From contig CAWGTD010000003.1 in the NCBI GenBank assembly GCA_963825415.1, forward strand, positions 558,001 to 622,000: a DNA stretch of 64,000 nt, read 5' to 3'. The notes under the pieces are model-generated. The model was not told where the DNA came from, searched no databases, and was given only the letters and a program-made list of their open reading frames with translations. This stretch comes from BP-464 sp963825415. Its GTDB lineage: Bacteria > Actinomycetota > Thermoleophilia > Solirubrobacterales > Solirubrobacteraceae. The position numbers and the translations under genes are program-made. The stretch's first letter is position 1. Each line of letters begins with the position of its first letter. Shown here piece by piece: positions 45,461 to 54,143 of the stretch.

Positions 45461-46050
45461 CCCGCGGGCCCTCGCCAACCGCCCGTGGCTCCCTTGTAGA
45501 GCCCGCGGCCCGTCACGAGCAGCACCAGCGTGCGCCACAGGATCAGCAGATCGAGCCGCCACGAGCGGTGCTCGATGTACCAGAGGTCGAGCTCGATGCG
45601 CTCGCTCCAGGGCAGCGCGGCGCGGCCGTTGACCTGCGCCCAGCCGGTGATCCCGGGCTTGACGGCCAGGCGGCCGCGCTGGCGCTCGGTGTACTGGGCG
45701 ACCTGGACCTGGATCGTGGGACGCGGGCCGATGATCGCCATCTCGCCGCGCAGCACGTTGAGGAGGTTGGGCAACTCGTCGAGCGACAGCCGCCGCAGGA
45801 ACGCGCCGACGCGGGTGATGCGCGTGTCGCCTTCGTTGACCGCCATGCCAGCGCCGATCCGCTCCGCCCCCATGACCATCGTGCGCAGCTTGAGCATGTC
45901 GAACTCGTGGCCGCCGCGCCCGATCCGGCGCTGGCGGTAGATCGGGTGGCCGGCCGACTCCAGCCGGATGGCGACGATCGCCGCGACGAGCAGCGGCGAG
46001 GCGACCAGCAGCACCGCGCCGGCCACCGCGACGTCGAACGCGCGCCGCAT
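45457..46050 (-). CDS. Undecaprenyl-phosphate sugar phosphotransferase (bacterial sugar transferase)
   Basis: A 197-residue initiating glycosyl-1-phosphate transferase that loads the first sugar onto undecaprenyl phosphate. One N-terminal TM/re-entrant helix (VAVAGAVLLVASPLLVAAIV) and the catalytic core: YRQRRIGRGGHEFDMLKLRT, LRRLSLDELPNLLNVLRGEM, IIGPRP and KPGITGWAQVNGR. It is the small single-helix form without the CapD-type multi-helix N-terminus. Start overlaps the GT2 stop (TGATG). Confidence 0.93.
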   Translation of the reverse strand: MRRAFDVAVAGAVLLVASPLLVAAIVAIRLESAGHPIYRQRRIGRGGHEFDMLKLRTMVMGAERIGAGMAVNEGDTRITRVGAFLRRLSLDELPNLLNVLRGEMAIIGPRPTIQVQVAQYTERQRGRLAVKPGITGWAQVNGRAALPWSERIELDLWYIEHRSWRLDLLILWRTLVLLVTGRGLYKGATGGWRGPAG

Positions 46051-47171
46051 CAGCGCGTCCCCTCGGGAGCGTCCCAGCCGGCCGGCGTCCCGTGGCGCAG
46101 CCAGTCGAACAGGCCCGCGGCGATCGACGCGTTGGTGAACACGTAGTAGCGGGCCACGAGCAGCGGGCGTGCGTGCACGACGCCGGCCGCCAGCGCCGCG
46201 ATCAGCAGCGCCGTCTGCACCGCGAACGTCGCCGCGTAGATCGCCCCGGAGCCGAGCAGCGCGGCGTTGAGGCCGAGGGCGGCGAGGTGCAGGAACGGTG
46301 CGGCGTAGCGCAGCACGCGGTGCGAGAAGACCATCAGCGCGTACAGCGGCGGATAGCCGCGCGGGGAGAGCAGGCCGCCGCGCAGGATGATCGGCCACCC
46401 GTGGCTCATCATCCGCCGCTTGCGCGCGAACTCGCCCTCGATCGTGGGCACCATCCGCTCGACCGCGCGGGCCTTCGGCGCGTACACGGCGCGGCGGCCG
46501 CGCTTGACCATGTTGAAGGGGAAGGTCAGGTCGTGGCCCATGATCGGGTCGACCACCAGGTAGTCCGCGCGGCGGGTCGCGTAGATCGCGCCGTTGCCGC
46601 CGGTGACCGAGGCCAGCCGCGACTCGAGCTCGCGCACGGCCATCTCGTAGCGCCAGTAGATGCCCTCCTGGTTCGTCCCGCCGTCGTTGACGAACCGGAC
46701 CTGGCCGCAGACGTAGGCCACGCGCGGATCGGCGAAAGCGGCGACGAGCGCGCGCAGTGCCCCGGGCTCCCACAGCGCGTTGGCGTCGGAGAACGCGACG
46801 ACGTCGCCGCGCGCCCCCTCGACCGCGGCGTCCTGGGCGCGGATCTTGCCGCCGCGCGGCAGCTCCAGGACCTTGTCGGCGCCGGCCTCGCGGGCCAGCC
46901 GCGCGGTGGCGTCGGGCGACCCGTCGCAGGCGACGATGACCTCGAGCAGCTCGCGCGGGTAGTCGAGCGCCAGCGCGTTGGTGACCTTCGCCCTGATGAC
47001 CGCCTCCTCGGCGTGCGCGGCCACGATCAGCGAGACCGACGGGGCGGGCGCCTCGCCGGTGGGCGAGGGCGGGCGCCGGTGGGCGCGCGCGAGCAGCCAC
47101 AGCAACACGGGGTAGCCGGCCTGCGCGTAGACGAGCAGCCCGGCGCAGACCCAGAAGAGCGCCTCGATCAC
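46050..47171 (-). CDS. Membrane glycosyltransferase, family 2
   Basis: A 373-residue inverting glycosyltransferase. An N-terminal TM helix, the GT-A domain with SVSLIVAAHAEEAVIRAKV, ACDGSPDATARLA, a DxD-like FSDANALWEPGAL, and the acceptor/base region VTGGNGAIYATRR with EFARKRRMMSHGW (QxxRW-like). Three or four C-terminal TM helices follow. It probably extends the polysaccharide begun by the adjacent sugar transferase. The start codon is GTG. Confidence 0.92.
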   Translation of the reverse strand: MIEALFWVCAGLLVYAQAGYPVLLWLLARAHRRPPSPTGEAPAPSVSLIVAAHAEEAVIRAKVTNALALDYPRELLEVIVACDGSPDATARLAREAGADKVLELPRGGKIRAQDAAVEGARGDVVAFSDANALWEPGALRALVAAFADPRVAYVCGQVRFVNDGGTNQEGIYWRYEMAVRELESRLASVTGGNGAIYATRRADYLVVDPIMGHDLTFPFNMVKRGRRAVYAPKARAVERMVPTIEGEFARKRRMMSHGWPIILRGGLLSPRGYPPLYALMVFSHRVLRYAAPFLHLAALGLNAALLGSGAIYAATFAVQTALLIAALAAGVVHARPLLVARYYVFTNASIAAGLFDWLRHGTPAGWDAPEGTR

Positions 47172-47224
47172 GCCGCGAGTTTCCCGTAGAGAACGGCGTG
47201 GCGGCCGCGTCGTAGGGTGGCCCG

Positions 47225-47686
47225 GTGCCCGCGTCGCCGCTGTGCCTGCTGTTGCTGCCGCGCGCGCTGGAGGAGTACCCGGAGGCCGACCAGGCGCGTG
47301 ACCTGCTGCGCGCGCCGAACGTGATCGCCATCGAGCCCGCCCGCATGTCCTACGGCGCCTTCGCCCGCCTGCCCGAGACGCTGGCCGATGCCCTGGCGTC
47401 CACGCAGTCGCGTCGGCTCACTCGCCAGCTGCCCGGTGAGCCGCGGGTCGTCGTCGTCTTCGAGCCGCTGCAGTACCGCCTCGCGAGGGCGATCGTCGGG
47501 CGTCACGAGGGCTGCGAGCTGTGGTACGGCGCCGCCGATGCGGGCAGCGAGCCCGTCCTGCACGACCTCGCGGTCGCCCGCGCCGCGCTGCGCTTCAGCT
47601 GGCCGGGGCCCGCCGGCGAGGCGGCGTTTCGCAGCAACGCGCTGCTGTGGGACCGCCTCGAGCAGCTCGGCATCGCCCGGCGCTGA
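47225..47686 (+). CDS. Uncharacterised 153-residue protein
   Basis: A soluble protein (PASPLCLLLLPRALEEYPEA, RVVVVFEPLQYRLARAIVGR, CELWYGAADAGSEPVLHDLA) with a Rossmann-like alternation. It could be a fragment related to glycosyltransferases but I cannot assign it. TAGGGT lies 6 bases before the GTG at 47225, supporting the start. Confidence 0.65.
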   Translation: MPASPLCLLLLPRALEEYPEADQARDLLRAPNVIAIEPARMSYGAFARLPETLADALASTQSRRLTRQLPGEPRVVVVFEPLQYRLARAIVGRHEGCELWYGAADAGSEPVLHDLAVARAALRFSWPGPAGEAAFRSNALLWDRLEQLGIARR

Positions 47687-47691
47687 GCGCC

Positions 47692-49497
47692 TCACCGGCC
47701 GAGCAGGGTCCACGTGCGCTGGAGCAGCTCGCCGCTGTTGTCGTCCTGGTTGAGGCGCGTGGCGAAGTCGAGCAGGCCGGTGCGGATCACGAGGCCGTCG
47801 CCGAACCGCGTGGCGGCGATCACGGTCTGGTTGTCGGGCGTGACCGCGTTGGCCGCGACCTGCTCGCGGGGCCCGAGCGCCGCCGTCGCCTCATAGCCCG
47901 TGAAGTCGCTGAACACCCCGGTGCCGCCGAACACGTCGCCGGTGAACAGCTGGATCTGGTCGGTGAGGTTGGTGACGGTCGTCGACTCGCGCACGATCGG
48001 CCGCAGGCGCGTGCCGAAGAGGTTGGTCGCCGCGGCGGCCGTGGGGCGGTCGAGCAGCCCCGTGCGCGTCAGCCGAACGTCCCGGCGCAGCGAGTCCAGG
48101 CCGATCAGGGCCAGCGTGCCTCCGTTGCGCACGAAGCGCCGCAGCCGCAGCTGGAGCGAGCCGGGCAACCAGCGCACGTCGCCGGGCAGCATGACGCCGT
48201 GATGGCCCTGCAGCCGCGGGCCACGGTTGGCCGCCAGGGCGACGTCTGTCGTGAGGTCGTAGCGCAGCTTGTGGCGATCGGCGAAGGACAGCAGCGGGCC
48301 CTCCTGGGAGGTGAACCCGGCCGGTAGGTCGCCGGTCGAGAACACGCGCGCCACCTTCACGGGGACGCCGCGGTCGAGCAGGTTCGGAGCGCCGTCGCCG
48401 TCGTCGTCGACGGGGTTGCGGCCCTGCCAGGTCATGAGCGGCAGGACGACCAGCACCGGCTGCGGGTCGGCGCCGGTCACCGCCACCGGCGCGCTGGCGG
48501 CATGGGTGGCCGTGTGCGCCTCGAACAGATAGGTCCCGGAGCGGCCCTCGGGGGCGTGGATGTGGAACGGCGTGTGCCGCGCCTCACCGCGGCGGATCGG
48601 GCGCGGGGCGCCGACGCGGCGCAGCGACCAGCGATACCGCTCGCCCCGGGCGTCGACGCCGATGGTCGCAACGGCGCCGGCGGCCACCGGGTCGATCGGC
48701 GACTGGAGCTCCAGGTAGCGCACGGTGATGCCACCGCGGCCTCCGAGCCGCTGGCCGTAGGGCAGCACCGGCAGCCCGGTACGCCGGTCGAGCGCGACCG
48801 AGCTGCCGACGTTTCCGGCCTGGTCGCGCCAGCGGGCCACGGCGACGTAGGTGCCGGCCGGCGCGCGGCGGCCGTCGATCATGCCGTCCCACGTGCCCGT
48901 CGAACCCTCCAGCGGCAGTTCGGCGACGAGCCGCGGCTTGGGGCCGTCCGTCTTGAACAGCCGCAACCCCGCCCCGCGACCGGGCGGCGAGGTGTGGATC
49001 GTCACGGCGCCCTCGCGGTTGGGCAGCAGCTCGGGCCGCGGGATCTTGTCCCGCTGGGGGCCGATGGCCGTCACCAGGGGGCGCGGCGGCGTGGTGTCGA
49101 GCATGAACGCGTGCAGGACGAGCACGGAGCGGCCCTCGCGCCGCAGGCCGACGCGCACCCGGTAGAGGCCGTCGGCGGCGCGCTGCCCGCCGTCGGTCCG
49201 ACCGTCCCAGCGGGTGACCTCCGAGCGCTGGCCGGCCACCATCCGGCGGTCGGTGAACAGCGTGCGGACCACCGCGTCGTCCTCGTCGACGACCTCGGCC
49301 GTGACCTCGTCGGTGTGCTTGACCGCAAAGCGAATCGGCTCGAAGTCGAAGCGGCCGTCGCCGTTGGGCGAGAAGAAGCGCCGCGCCTGGAAGTCCTCGA
49401 CGACCTGCGGGCTGTGCTTGAGGCGCTGGGCGACGAAGAACGCGCCGAAGGTGGCGGCGACCAGCACGCCGAAGGCGATGCGAGCCAGCGTCGTCAC
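47692..49497 (-). CDS. Large membrane-anchored protein with Ig-like (FlgD-type) repeats and a glutamine-amidotransferase-like C-terminal part
   Basis: A 601-residue protein: N-terminal TM helix (IAFGVLVAATFGAFFVA), then repeated beta segments with the FlgD-Ig signatures FFSPNGDGRFDF, GRTDGGQRAADGLYRVRV and GTWDGMIDGRRAPAGTYVAV, and a C-terminal alpha/beta region (VLVVLPLMTWQGRNPVDDDG ... FSTGDLPAGFTSQEG ... FVRNGGTLALIGLDSLRRDV) of the type found in ThuA/N,N-dimethylformamidase-like proteins. It is exported and probably cell-wall associated. GTG start overlaps the phosphatase stop (GTGA). Confidence 0.75.
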   Translation of the reverse strand: MTTLARIAFGVLVAATFGAFFVAQRLKHSPQVVEDFQARRFFSPNGDGRFDFEPIRFAVKHTDEVTAEVVDEDDAVVRTLFTDRRMVAGQRSEVTRWDGRTDGGQRAADGLYRVRVGLRREGRSVLVLHAFMLDTTPPRPLVTAIGPQRDKIPRPELLPNREGAVTIHTSPPGRGAGLRLFKTDGPKPRLVAELPLEGSTGTWDGMIDGRRAPAGTYVAVARWRDQAGNVGSSVALDRRTGLPVLPYGQRLGGRGGITVRYLELQSPIDPVAAGAVATIGVDARGERYRWSLRRVGAPRPIRRGEARHTPFHIHAPEGRSGTYLFEAHTATHAASAPVAVTGADPQPVLVVLPLMTWQGRNPVDDDGDGAPNLLDRGVPVKVARVFSTGDLPAGFTSQEGPLLSFADRHKLRYDLTTDVALAANRGPRLQGHHGVMLPGDVRWLPGSLQLRLRRFVRNGGTLALIGLDSLRRDVRLTRTGLLDRPTAAAATNLFGTRLRPIVRESTTVTNLTDQIQLFTGDVFGGTGVFSDFTGYEATAALGPREQVAANAVTPDNQTVIAATRFGDGLVIRTGLLDFATRLNQDDNSGELLQRTWTLLGR

Positions 49498-50027
49498 AGC
49501 TCCACCAGCGCTCCGTTGGGGACCTCGTCGAGCACGAGCGTGCGGCCGTGCAACCGCTCGAGCGCCAGGCGCATCGCGTTGCGGTGGCAGACCACCAGCG
49601 CGGGCAGCGGTCCGGTGGCGCGGATGTCCTCCAACGCGGCGACGACGCGCTCCTGCTGGGCGGCAAACGACTCGCCGCCCGGGAAGCTGAAGTCCAGGTC
49701 GCCCGCGAGGAATGCGGCAAAGCGATCGGGGTCGGCGGCCTGCACGTCCTCGAACAGACGGTCGGTCCACTCCCCGGCAAAGGTCTCCATCAACCGCGGG
49801 TCGTCGATCGGCTCGAGGCCGATGCGCCGCGCGACGATCTCCGCCGTCTCCCGGGCGCGGGGAGACGGGCTGGTCCAAAGCGACGCGAATCCGCGACCCG
49901 CCGCCTTCTCGGCCAGCTCCTGCGCCTGCTCACGGCCGCGGTCCGAGAGCGGGACGGGGCCCTGCCCCTGGAAGCGGCGCTCGGCGTTGTAGGCCGTCTC
50001 GCCGTGCCGCGCCAGCCAGATCGTCAC
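49494..50027 (-). CDS. Histidine phosphatase / phosphoglycerate mutase-like protein
   Basis: A 177-residue branch-1 histidine phosphatase. Phosphoacceptor motif IWLARHGETAYN, SPSPRARETAEIVARRIG, acid in METFAGEW and the second His in VVCHRNAMRLAL. It is too short and too divergent for a glycolytic mutase, so it is probably a sugar- or metabolite-phosphate phosphatase. It lies between ComA and the Ig-repeat protein with 4-base overlaps on both sides, suggesting a shared pathway. Confidence 0.9.
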   Translation of the reverse strand: MTIWLARHGETAYNAERRFQGQGPVPLSDRGREQAQELAEKAAGRGFASLWTSPSPRARETAEIVARRIGLEPIDDPRLMETFAGEWTDRLFEDVQAADPDRFAAFLAGDLDFSFPGGESFAAQQERVVAALEDIRATGPLPALVVCHRNAMRLALERLHGRTLVLDEVPNGALVEL

Positions 50028-50770
50028 GGCTCGATCGTGTCCGAACGCAGGCCGAGCCGCAGGGTCTCGAGCCCGAGGACCTCGTCGGGCGGGATGTTGC
50101 CGAGGTTGCACTCGGGGCCGAAGCGCCGCAGGAACCACACCTGCTGGTCCTTCTGCGGGGCCTCGAACATCACACGGTCGACGTCGATCGCGTGGGCGAT
50201 CTCGTCGATCAATCCCATCCTGACCTCGCCGTCGGGGCGGAAGATCCCGGCGGTGCCCGACTCGCGCGCTTCGGCGATCACCTTCCAGGCCCCGGCCTCG
50301 AGCTCTGCCTGCATCTGCTCGACCCAGCGATAGGGGGCCATGATCGTCGCGGCGTCCTTGGAGCCCACCTCCGAGAGCACGACGAACCCCTCGCCCACCA
50401 GTCGGGCGATCAGCTCGCACTTGTGCTCGGGCTCGAGCGCGATCGAGCCGTCGGAGACCTCGACGTGGCCGAGGCCGAGCTCGCGCAGCCACTCCACCAG
50501 CCAGTCCACGCGGTCCTGGCGGATCGCGAGCTCGGTCAGCGTGCCGCCGAGCACGACGGGGATGTCGTGCTCGCGGTAGCGGGCGAGCTTGGCCTCGAGG
50601 TTCTGCGTGGCCAGCGCCGTGCCCCAGCCGAGCTTGACGATGTCGACCGAGTCGCCGGCGACCTCCATCAGCCCGTCGACCTGGGCGACGGAGAGCCCGC
50701 GGTCGAGCACGTGGGTGAGCCCCCGCTCGCGCGGCTTGGCACTGCGAGACGGAAGGTCCAGCGGCGAAAT
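50024..50770 (-). CDS. comA: Phosphosulfolactate synthase (ComA-like)
   Basis: ComA adds sulfite to phosphoenolpyruvate to give phosphosulfolactate, the first step of coenzyme M synthesis in archaea and of sulfolactate in some bacteria. About 248 residues with the family blocks KPRERGLTHVLDRGLS, VDIVKLGWGTALAT, VVLGGTLTELAI, EVGSKDAATI, IAEARESGTAGIF and VMFEAPQKDQQVWFLRRFGP then CNLGNI. No NTG start is near the conserved N-terminus; ATT at 50770, just after the upstream stop, is the probable start. The next gene is a phosphatase, which could act on its product. Confidence 0.88.
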   Translation of the reverse strand: MSPLDLPSRSAKPRERGLTHVLDRGLSVAQVDGLMEVAGDSVDIVKLGWGTALATQNLEAKLARYREHDIPVVLGGTLTELAIRQDRVDWLVEWLRELGLGHVEVSDGSIALEPEHKCELIARLVGEGFVVLSEVGSKDAATIMAPYRWVEQMQAELEAGAWKVIAEARESGTAGIFRPDGEVRMGLIDEIAHAIDVDRVMFEAPQKDQQVWFLRRFGPECNLGNIPPDEVLGLETLRLGLRSDTIEP

Positions 50771-50774
50771 GCGG

Positions 50775-52133
50775 CTACTGCGCCTTGTCGGCGCCCATGG
50801 TGACGACCACGTGTGCGGCGTCGCCCGCCACGGCCCTGGTGCTGGCGTCGATCGGCACGACCTCGACGGTCGCGACGCCGACGATCTTGGCGATGTCAAG
50901 CGCCGAGCTGCGGTAGCTGTCGGCGTAGGCGACCTGCGATGCCTGCTGCGCCTGGTCGGCGGCGTCGGTCACGCGATCGACCTGGAAGCCGCGCGACTGG
51001 AGCTTGTCGGCCGCCTGCCGGGCGAGGCCGGTGACGGTGGTGCCGTTGAGCACGGTGACGACCGTGTCGGCGCGCGCGTGCGTCGCGCCGCCGGCGGCCT
51101 GCCCGCCGTCGGCGGCCGTGGTCGCGGGGGTGATCTTGTTGGCCTTCTCGGCCGAGTCCCCGCCACCGAACACGCCGGTGACCAGCAGGATGACGACCAA
51201 CACCACGACGAACGCCCCGCCGGCGATCAGCGCGGTGCCGAGGCCGCGGTGATGGTCTCCGGTACCGCCGATGCGGTCGCGGCGCCTCGCGGGGCGCGAG
51301 GCGGGAACCGATGCGGTCGCCGCGCCCGACGCTCCGACGGTGACGGTCCGGCGAGGGCGTGGCGCGCCTGCTGCCGCTGCGCCGGCGGCGCCTGCTCCGG
51401 CCGCGGCCGTACCTGCAGCCGCGGAGCCTGCCGCCGTCGCGGGCGAGGGCGCACTCGGGGCTCCGGGTGCCGCGGCCGCCGGCTTGGCTGCCGGTGCGGC
51501 GGTCGGCGCAGGGGATGCCGGCGCTGCGGGCGCGGGTGTCTGCGCCGGCTGGGCGGGCTTCGCGGGAGCCGCCGGCGCCGCGCCGTCCGTCGGTTTCTCG
51601 CCGGTCGCGGGCGGGGTACCGGGCGCGGCCGGCTTCTGCGCGGGCGCAGCGGTCTGGCCGGTCGCTGCGGGCGCGGCAGCGGCGGTGGCGGGCGCGGGCG
51701 TTCCCGCTGCGGCCGCAGCCCCCGCCGTGGCGGGCGCGGGCTTCCCGGCGGGCGTCGTGCCGGCGGGCTTGGCAGCCTGGCCGGGGGCGCCCGGCGCGGC
51801 GGGCGCGGGCGTCTTCCCCGCGGGGGCGGCCTGGCCGCCGCCGTTGCCCGGGCGCGCCGCTGCGGCAGCCGGTGTGACCGCGGCACCCGCGGGCGGCCGC
51901 GGGGCCGCCTGGACCTGCTGGCGGCGCTGCGCGTCGGCGATCACGCGCTGCTGGAGGTCGGCGTCGCGCTCGGGCGCGCGGCCGGCCCACTCACGCAGCC
52001 GCTTGACCTCGCGCGCTTGCGCGAAGTAGAGCAGCGAAAGAACCGCCAACCCGAGGACCGCTGCGTAGCCGGCATAGGAGCCGTACTGCTCGATCCGGTC
52101 CTGGATCGACAGAGCGATGACGTAGGCCGCCAT
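50775..52133 (-). CDS. LytR C-terminal-domain protein with long Ala/Pro linker
   Basis: A 452-residue membrane protein. A short N-terminal TM helix (YAGYAAVLGLAVLSLLYFAQ), a charged coiled-coil (VKRLREWAGRAPERDADLQQ), then about 190 residues almost wholly Ala, Pro, Gly and Thr, a basic patch, a second TM helix (ALIAGGAFVVVLVVILLVTG) and an extracytoplasmic LytR_C domain (about 355-452, VVTVLNGTTVTGLARQAADK). LytR_C domains accompany cell-wall polymer ligases. The start ATG has TAGACT 10 bases upstream. Confidence 0.85.
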   Translation of the reverse strand: MAAYVIALSIQDRIEQYGSYAGYAAVLGLAVLSLLYFAQAREVKRLREWAGRAPERDADLQQRVIADAQRRQQVQAAPRPPAGAAVTPAAAAARPGNGGGQAAPAGKTPAPAAPGAPGQAAKPAGTTPAGKPAPATAGAAAAAGTPAPATAAAAPAATGQTAAPAQKPAAPGTPPATGEKPTDGAAPAAPAKPAQPAQTPAPAAPASPAPTAAPAAKPAAAAPGAPSAPSPATAAGSAAAGTAAAGAGAAGAAAAGAPRPRRTVTVGASGAATASVPASRPARRRDRIGGTGDHHRGLGTALIAGGAFVVVLVVILLVTGVFGGGDSAEKANKITPATTAADGGQAAGGATHARADTVVTVLNGTTVTGLARQAADKLQSRGFQVDRVTDAADQAQQASQVAYADSYRSSALDIAKIVGVATVEVVPIDASTRAVAGDAAHVVVTMGADKAQ

Positions 52134-52146
52134 TGAGCGGGCCAGT

Positions 52147-54072
52147 CTACGGAGCGGTCAGGCGGGCAGCCGCCGGAGGGCGGCGCACCTCGGCCAGCTC
52201 GGAGACCCGTGCGGCCAGGCCCGCCGCGTCGCCCTCGAGGGCCAGCAGCCCGATCGCGTCGAAGATGCCGGCGACGAGGTCGGGGTCCAGCGGCTCACGC
52301 TCGGCGAGCATGATCTTCTCGGCGGGAGTCGGCTGGGGACGCTCGTAGCGGTTGAACAGCTCCTCGTGCAGCTTCTCCCCGGGCCGCCGCCCGACGATCT
52401 CGATCGCGATGTCCTTGTCGGGCGCGAGGCCCGACAGCTCGATCATGTCCCGGGCCAGGTCGAGGATCCGCACCGGGTTGCCCATCTCCAGGACGTAGAC
52501 CTCGCCGCCGCGGCCGAGCGAGCCCGCGCGGATCAGGAGCTGGACCGCCTCCGGGATCGTCATGAAGTAGCGCGTCATGCGCTCGTCGGTGACGGTCACC
52601 GGGCCGCCGAGCGTGATCTGGCGGCGGAAGATCGGCACCACGCTGCCCGACGAGCCCAGGACGTTGCCGAACCGGACGCTGACGAACCGGGTCCGCTCCC
52701 AGCGCTGGTCGGCCTCCTCGAGCGCCCACTCCGCCAGCGCCTTGGAGGCGCCCATGACGGTCGCGGGCTCGACGGCCTTGTCGGTCGACACCAGGACGAA
52801 GACCTTGGTGCCGGCCTGGCCTGCCACCTCGGTCATCCGGCGCGTCGCGATCGAGTTGTTGCGCACCGCCTCGACCGGGTTGGACTCCATGAGCCCGACG
52901 TGCTTGTAGGCGGCGGCGTGAAAGACGACGGTCGGGCGATGCTCGGCGAACACCTCGCGCATCCGCTCGCCCTCCTTGCAGTCGGCGAGCACGGCGGCGA
53001 GCAGGCCGCGGTGGACGTGGCGGTCGTGCTCGAGCTCGCGCTGGATGCGGAAGAGGTTGTCCTCGGCGTGGTCGACGAGGATCAGGCGGCGGGGCGCCAC
53101 GCGCGCGATCTGGCGACAGAGCTCGGAGCCGATCGACCCGCCGGCGCCCGTGACCATGACGATCTCGTTGTTGAGATACGCGCCGACGCGGTCGAGCTCC
53201 ATCCGCACCGGCTCGCGGCCGAGGATGTCCTCGACCTGGACCTCGCGGGCCTGGCGGACCACGTCGCCGCCACGCTGGAGCAGCTCGAAGACCGTCGGAA
53301 GCGTGCGGACCGGGATGCCGCGCCCGCGCGCGAGCCGCACGATGCTCGCGCGCATGGTGCCGGGCGCCGAGGGGATCGCGATCGTGATCTCCTCGGGCTC
53401 GGCCTCGTCGAGGATCCGGGCGAGCTCGGAGGTCGGGCCGAGCACGCGCACGCCGTCGATGCGCAGGCCGCGCTTGAGCGGGTCGTCGTCGACGAAGCCG
53501 ACGGGGTTGAGCCTCAGCTCCGGGTTGCGCAGGATCTCCCTCAGCACCAGGCGGCCGCCGTCGCCGGCGCCGACGATCAGCACGCGCCGTGCGTCCTTGC
53601 GCGCGCGGAAGCCGCGCAGCGGGCGCTCGTAGACGCTGCGCGCGATGAACCGCACCCCGCCGACGAGGGCGAGCATGAGCAGGAAGAACAGGGCGACGAC
53701 GCCGGTGGGCGCCGTGACCGCCACCTCGCCGTTGGCCGACTCGATCGTCGCCGGGTGGCGCACCGCGATGAAGCCGACGAGGGCGAGCGTGGCCACGACG
53801 ATCGCCTGGACGATCGCCAGGTAGTCGCGCTGGCCCACGTAGCGCCAGCGCTTGGCGTAGAGGCCGAACAGGACGAAGACGACCAGGCTCCCAGGGACGA
53901 CCCAGAGGAGGGTGTTGCGGAACAGCTCGTCGTAGCGATCGGGCACGCCCTGGTCGAAGCGCAACCGATACGCGAGCAGGTATGCGATGGCGACCAGCAC
54001 ACCGTCGATCACCAGCTGTTGAAGGGCGTGGCGATGCAGTGGCAGGACCGCCGACCGGATCCGTCGGCGCAT
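52147..54072 (-). CDS. CapD/WbpM-like membrane nucleotide-sugar 4,6-dehydratase
   Basis: A 641-residue polysaccharide-biosynthesis protein. Four N-terminal TM helices, a first Rossmann domain (DARRVLIVGAGDGGRLVLRE) and the catalytic extended-SDR domain with VTGAGGSIGSELCRQI (about residue 305) and STDKAVEPATVMGASKALAE, where the usual Tyr of YxxxK is Met, as is normal in this family. Acts on UDP-GlcNAc-type sugars. The ATG at 54072 is preferred over 54081 because TAGAAT (minus strand, 54080-54085) then lies 7 bases upstream. Confidence 0.93.
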   Translation of the reverse strand: MRRRIRSAVLPLHRHALQQLVIDGVLVAIAYLLAYRLRFDQGVPDRYDELFRNTLLWVVPGSLVVFVLFGLYAKRWRYVGQRDYLAIVQAIVVATLALVGFIAVRHPATIESANGEVAVTAPTGVVALFFLLMLALVGGVRFIARSVYERPLRGFRARKDARRVLIVGAGDGGRLVLREILRNPELRLNPVGFVDDDPLKRGLRIDGVRVLGPTSELARILDEAEPEEITIAIPSAPGTMRASIVRLARGRGIPVRTLPTVFELLQRGGDVVRQAREVQVEDILGREPVRMELDRVGAYLNNEIVMVTGAGGSIGSELCRQIARVAPRRLILVDHAEDNLFRIQRELEHDRHVHRGLLAAVLADCKEGERMREVFAEHRPTVVFHAAAYKHVGLMESNPVEAVRNNSIATRRMTEVAGQAGTKVFVLVSTDKAVEPATVMGASKALAEWALEEADQRWERTRFVSVRFGNVLGSSGSVVPIFRRQITLGGPVTVTDERMTRYFMTIPEAVQLLIRAGSLGRGGEVYVLEMGNPVRILDLARDMIELSGLAPDKDIAIEIVGRRPGEKLHEELFNRYERPQPTPAEKIMLAEREPLDPDLVAGIFDAIGLLALEGDAAGLAARVSELAEVRRPPAAARLTAP

Positions 54073-54143
54073 TGGCGTCATTCTAGGGCGCGGCGCCTAC
54101 GCGCCAACCCGGTGGGAGGCCATCGCTAGCCTTGGCCGCCGTC

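Noticed and set aside
51227..51886. Arg/Pro-rich frames inside the Ala/Pro linker of the LytR_C gene
   Set aside because: Low-complexity codons (GCG, CCG) open all six frames; only the LytR_C frame has membrane segments and a domain.
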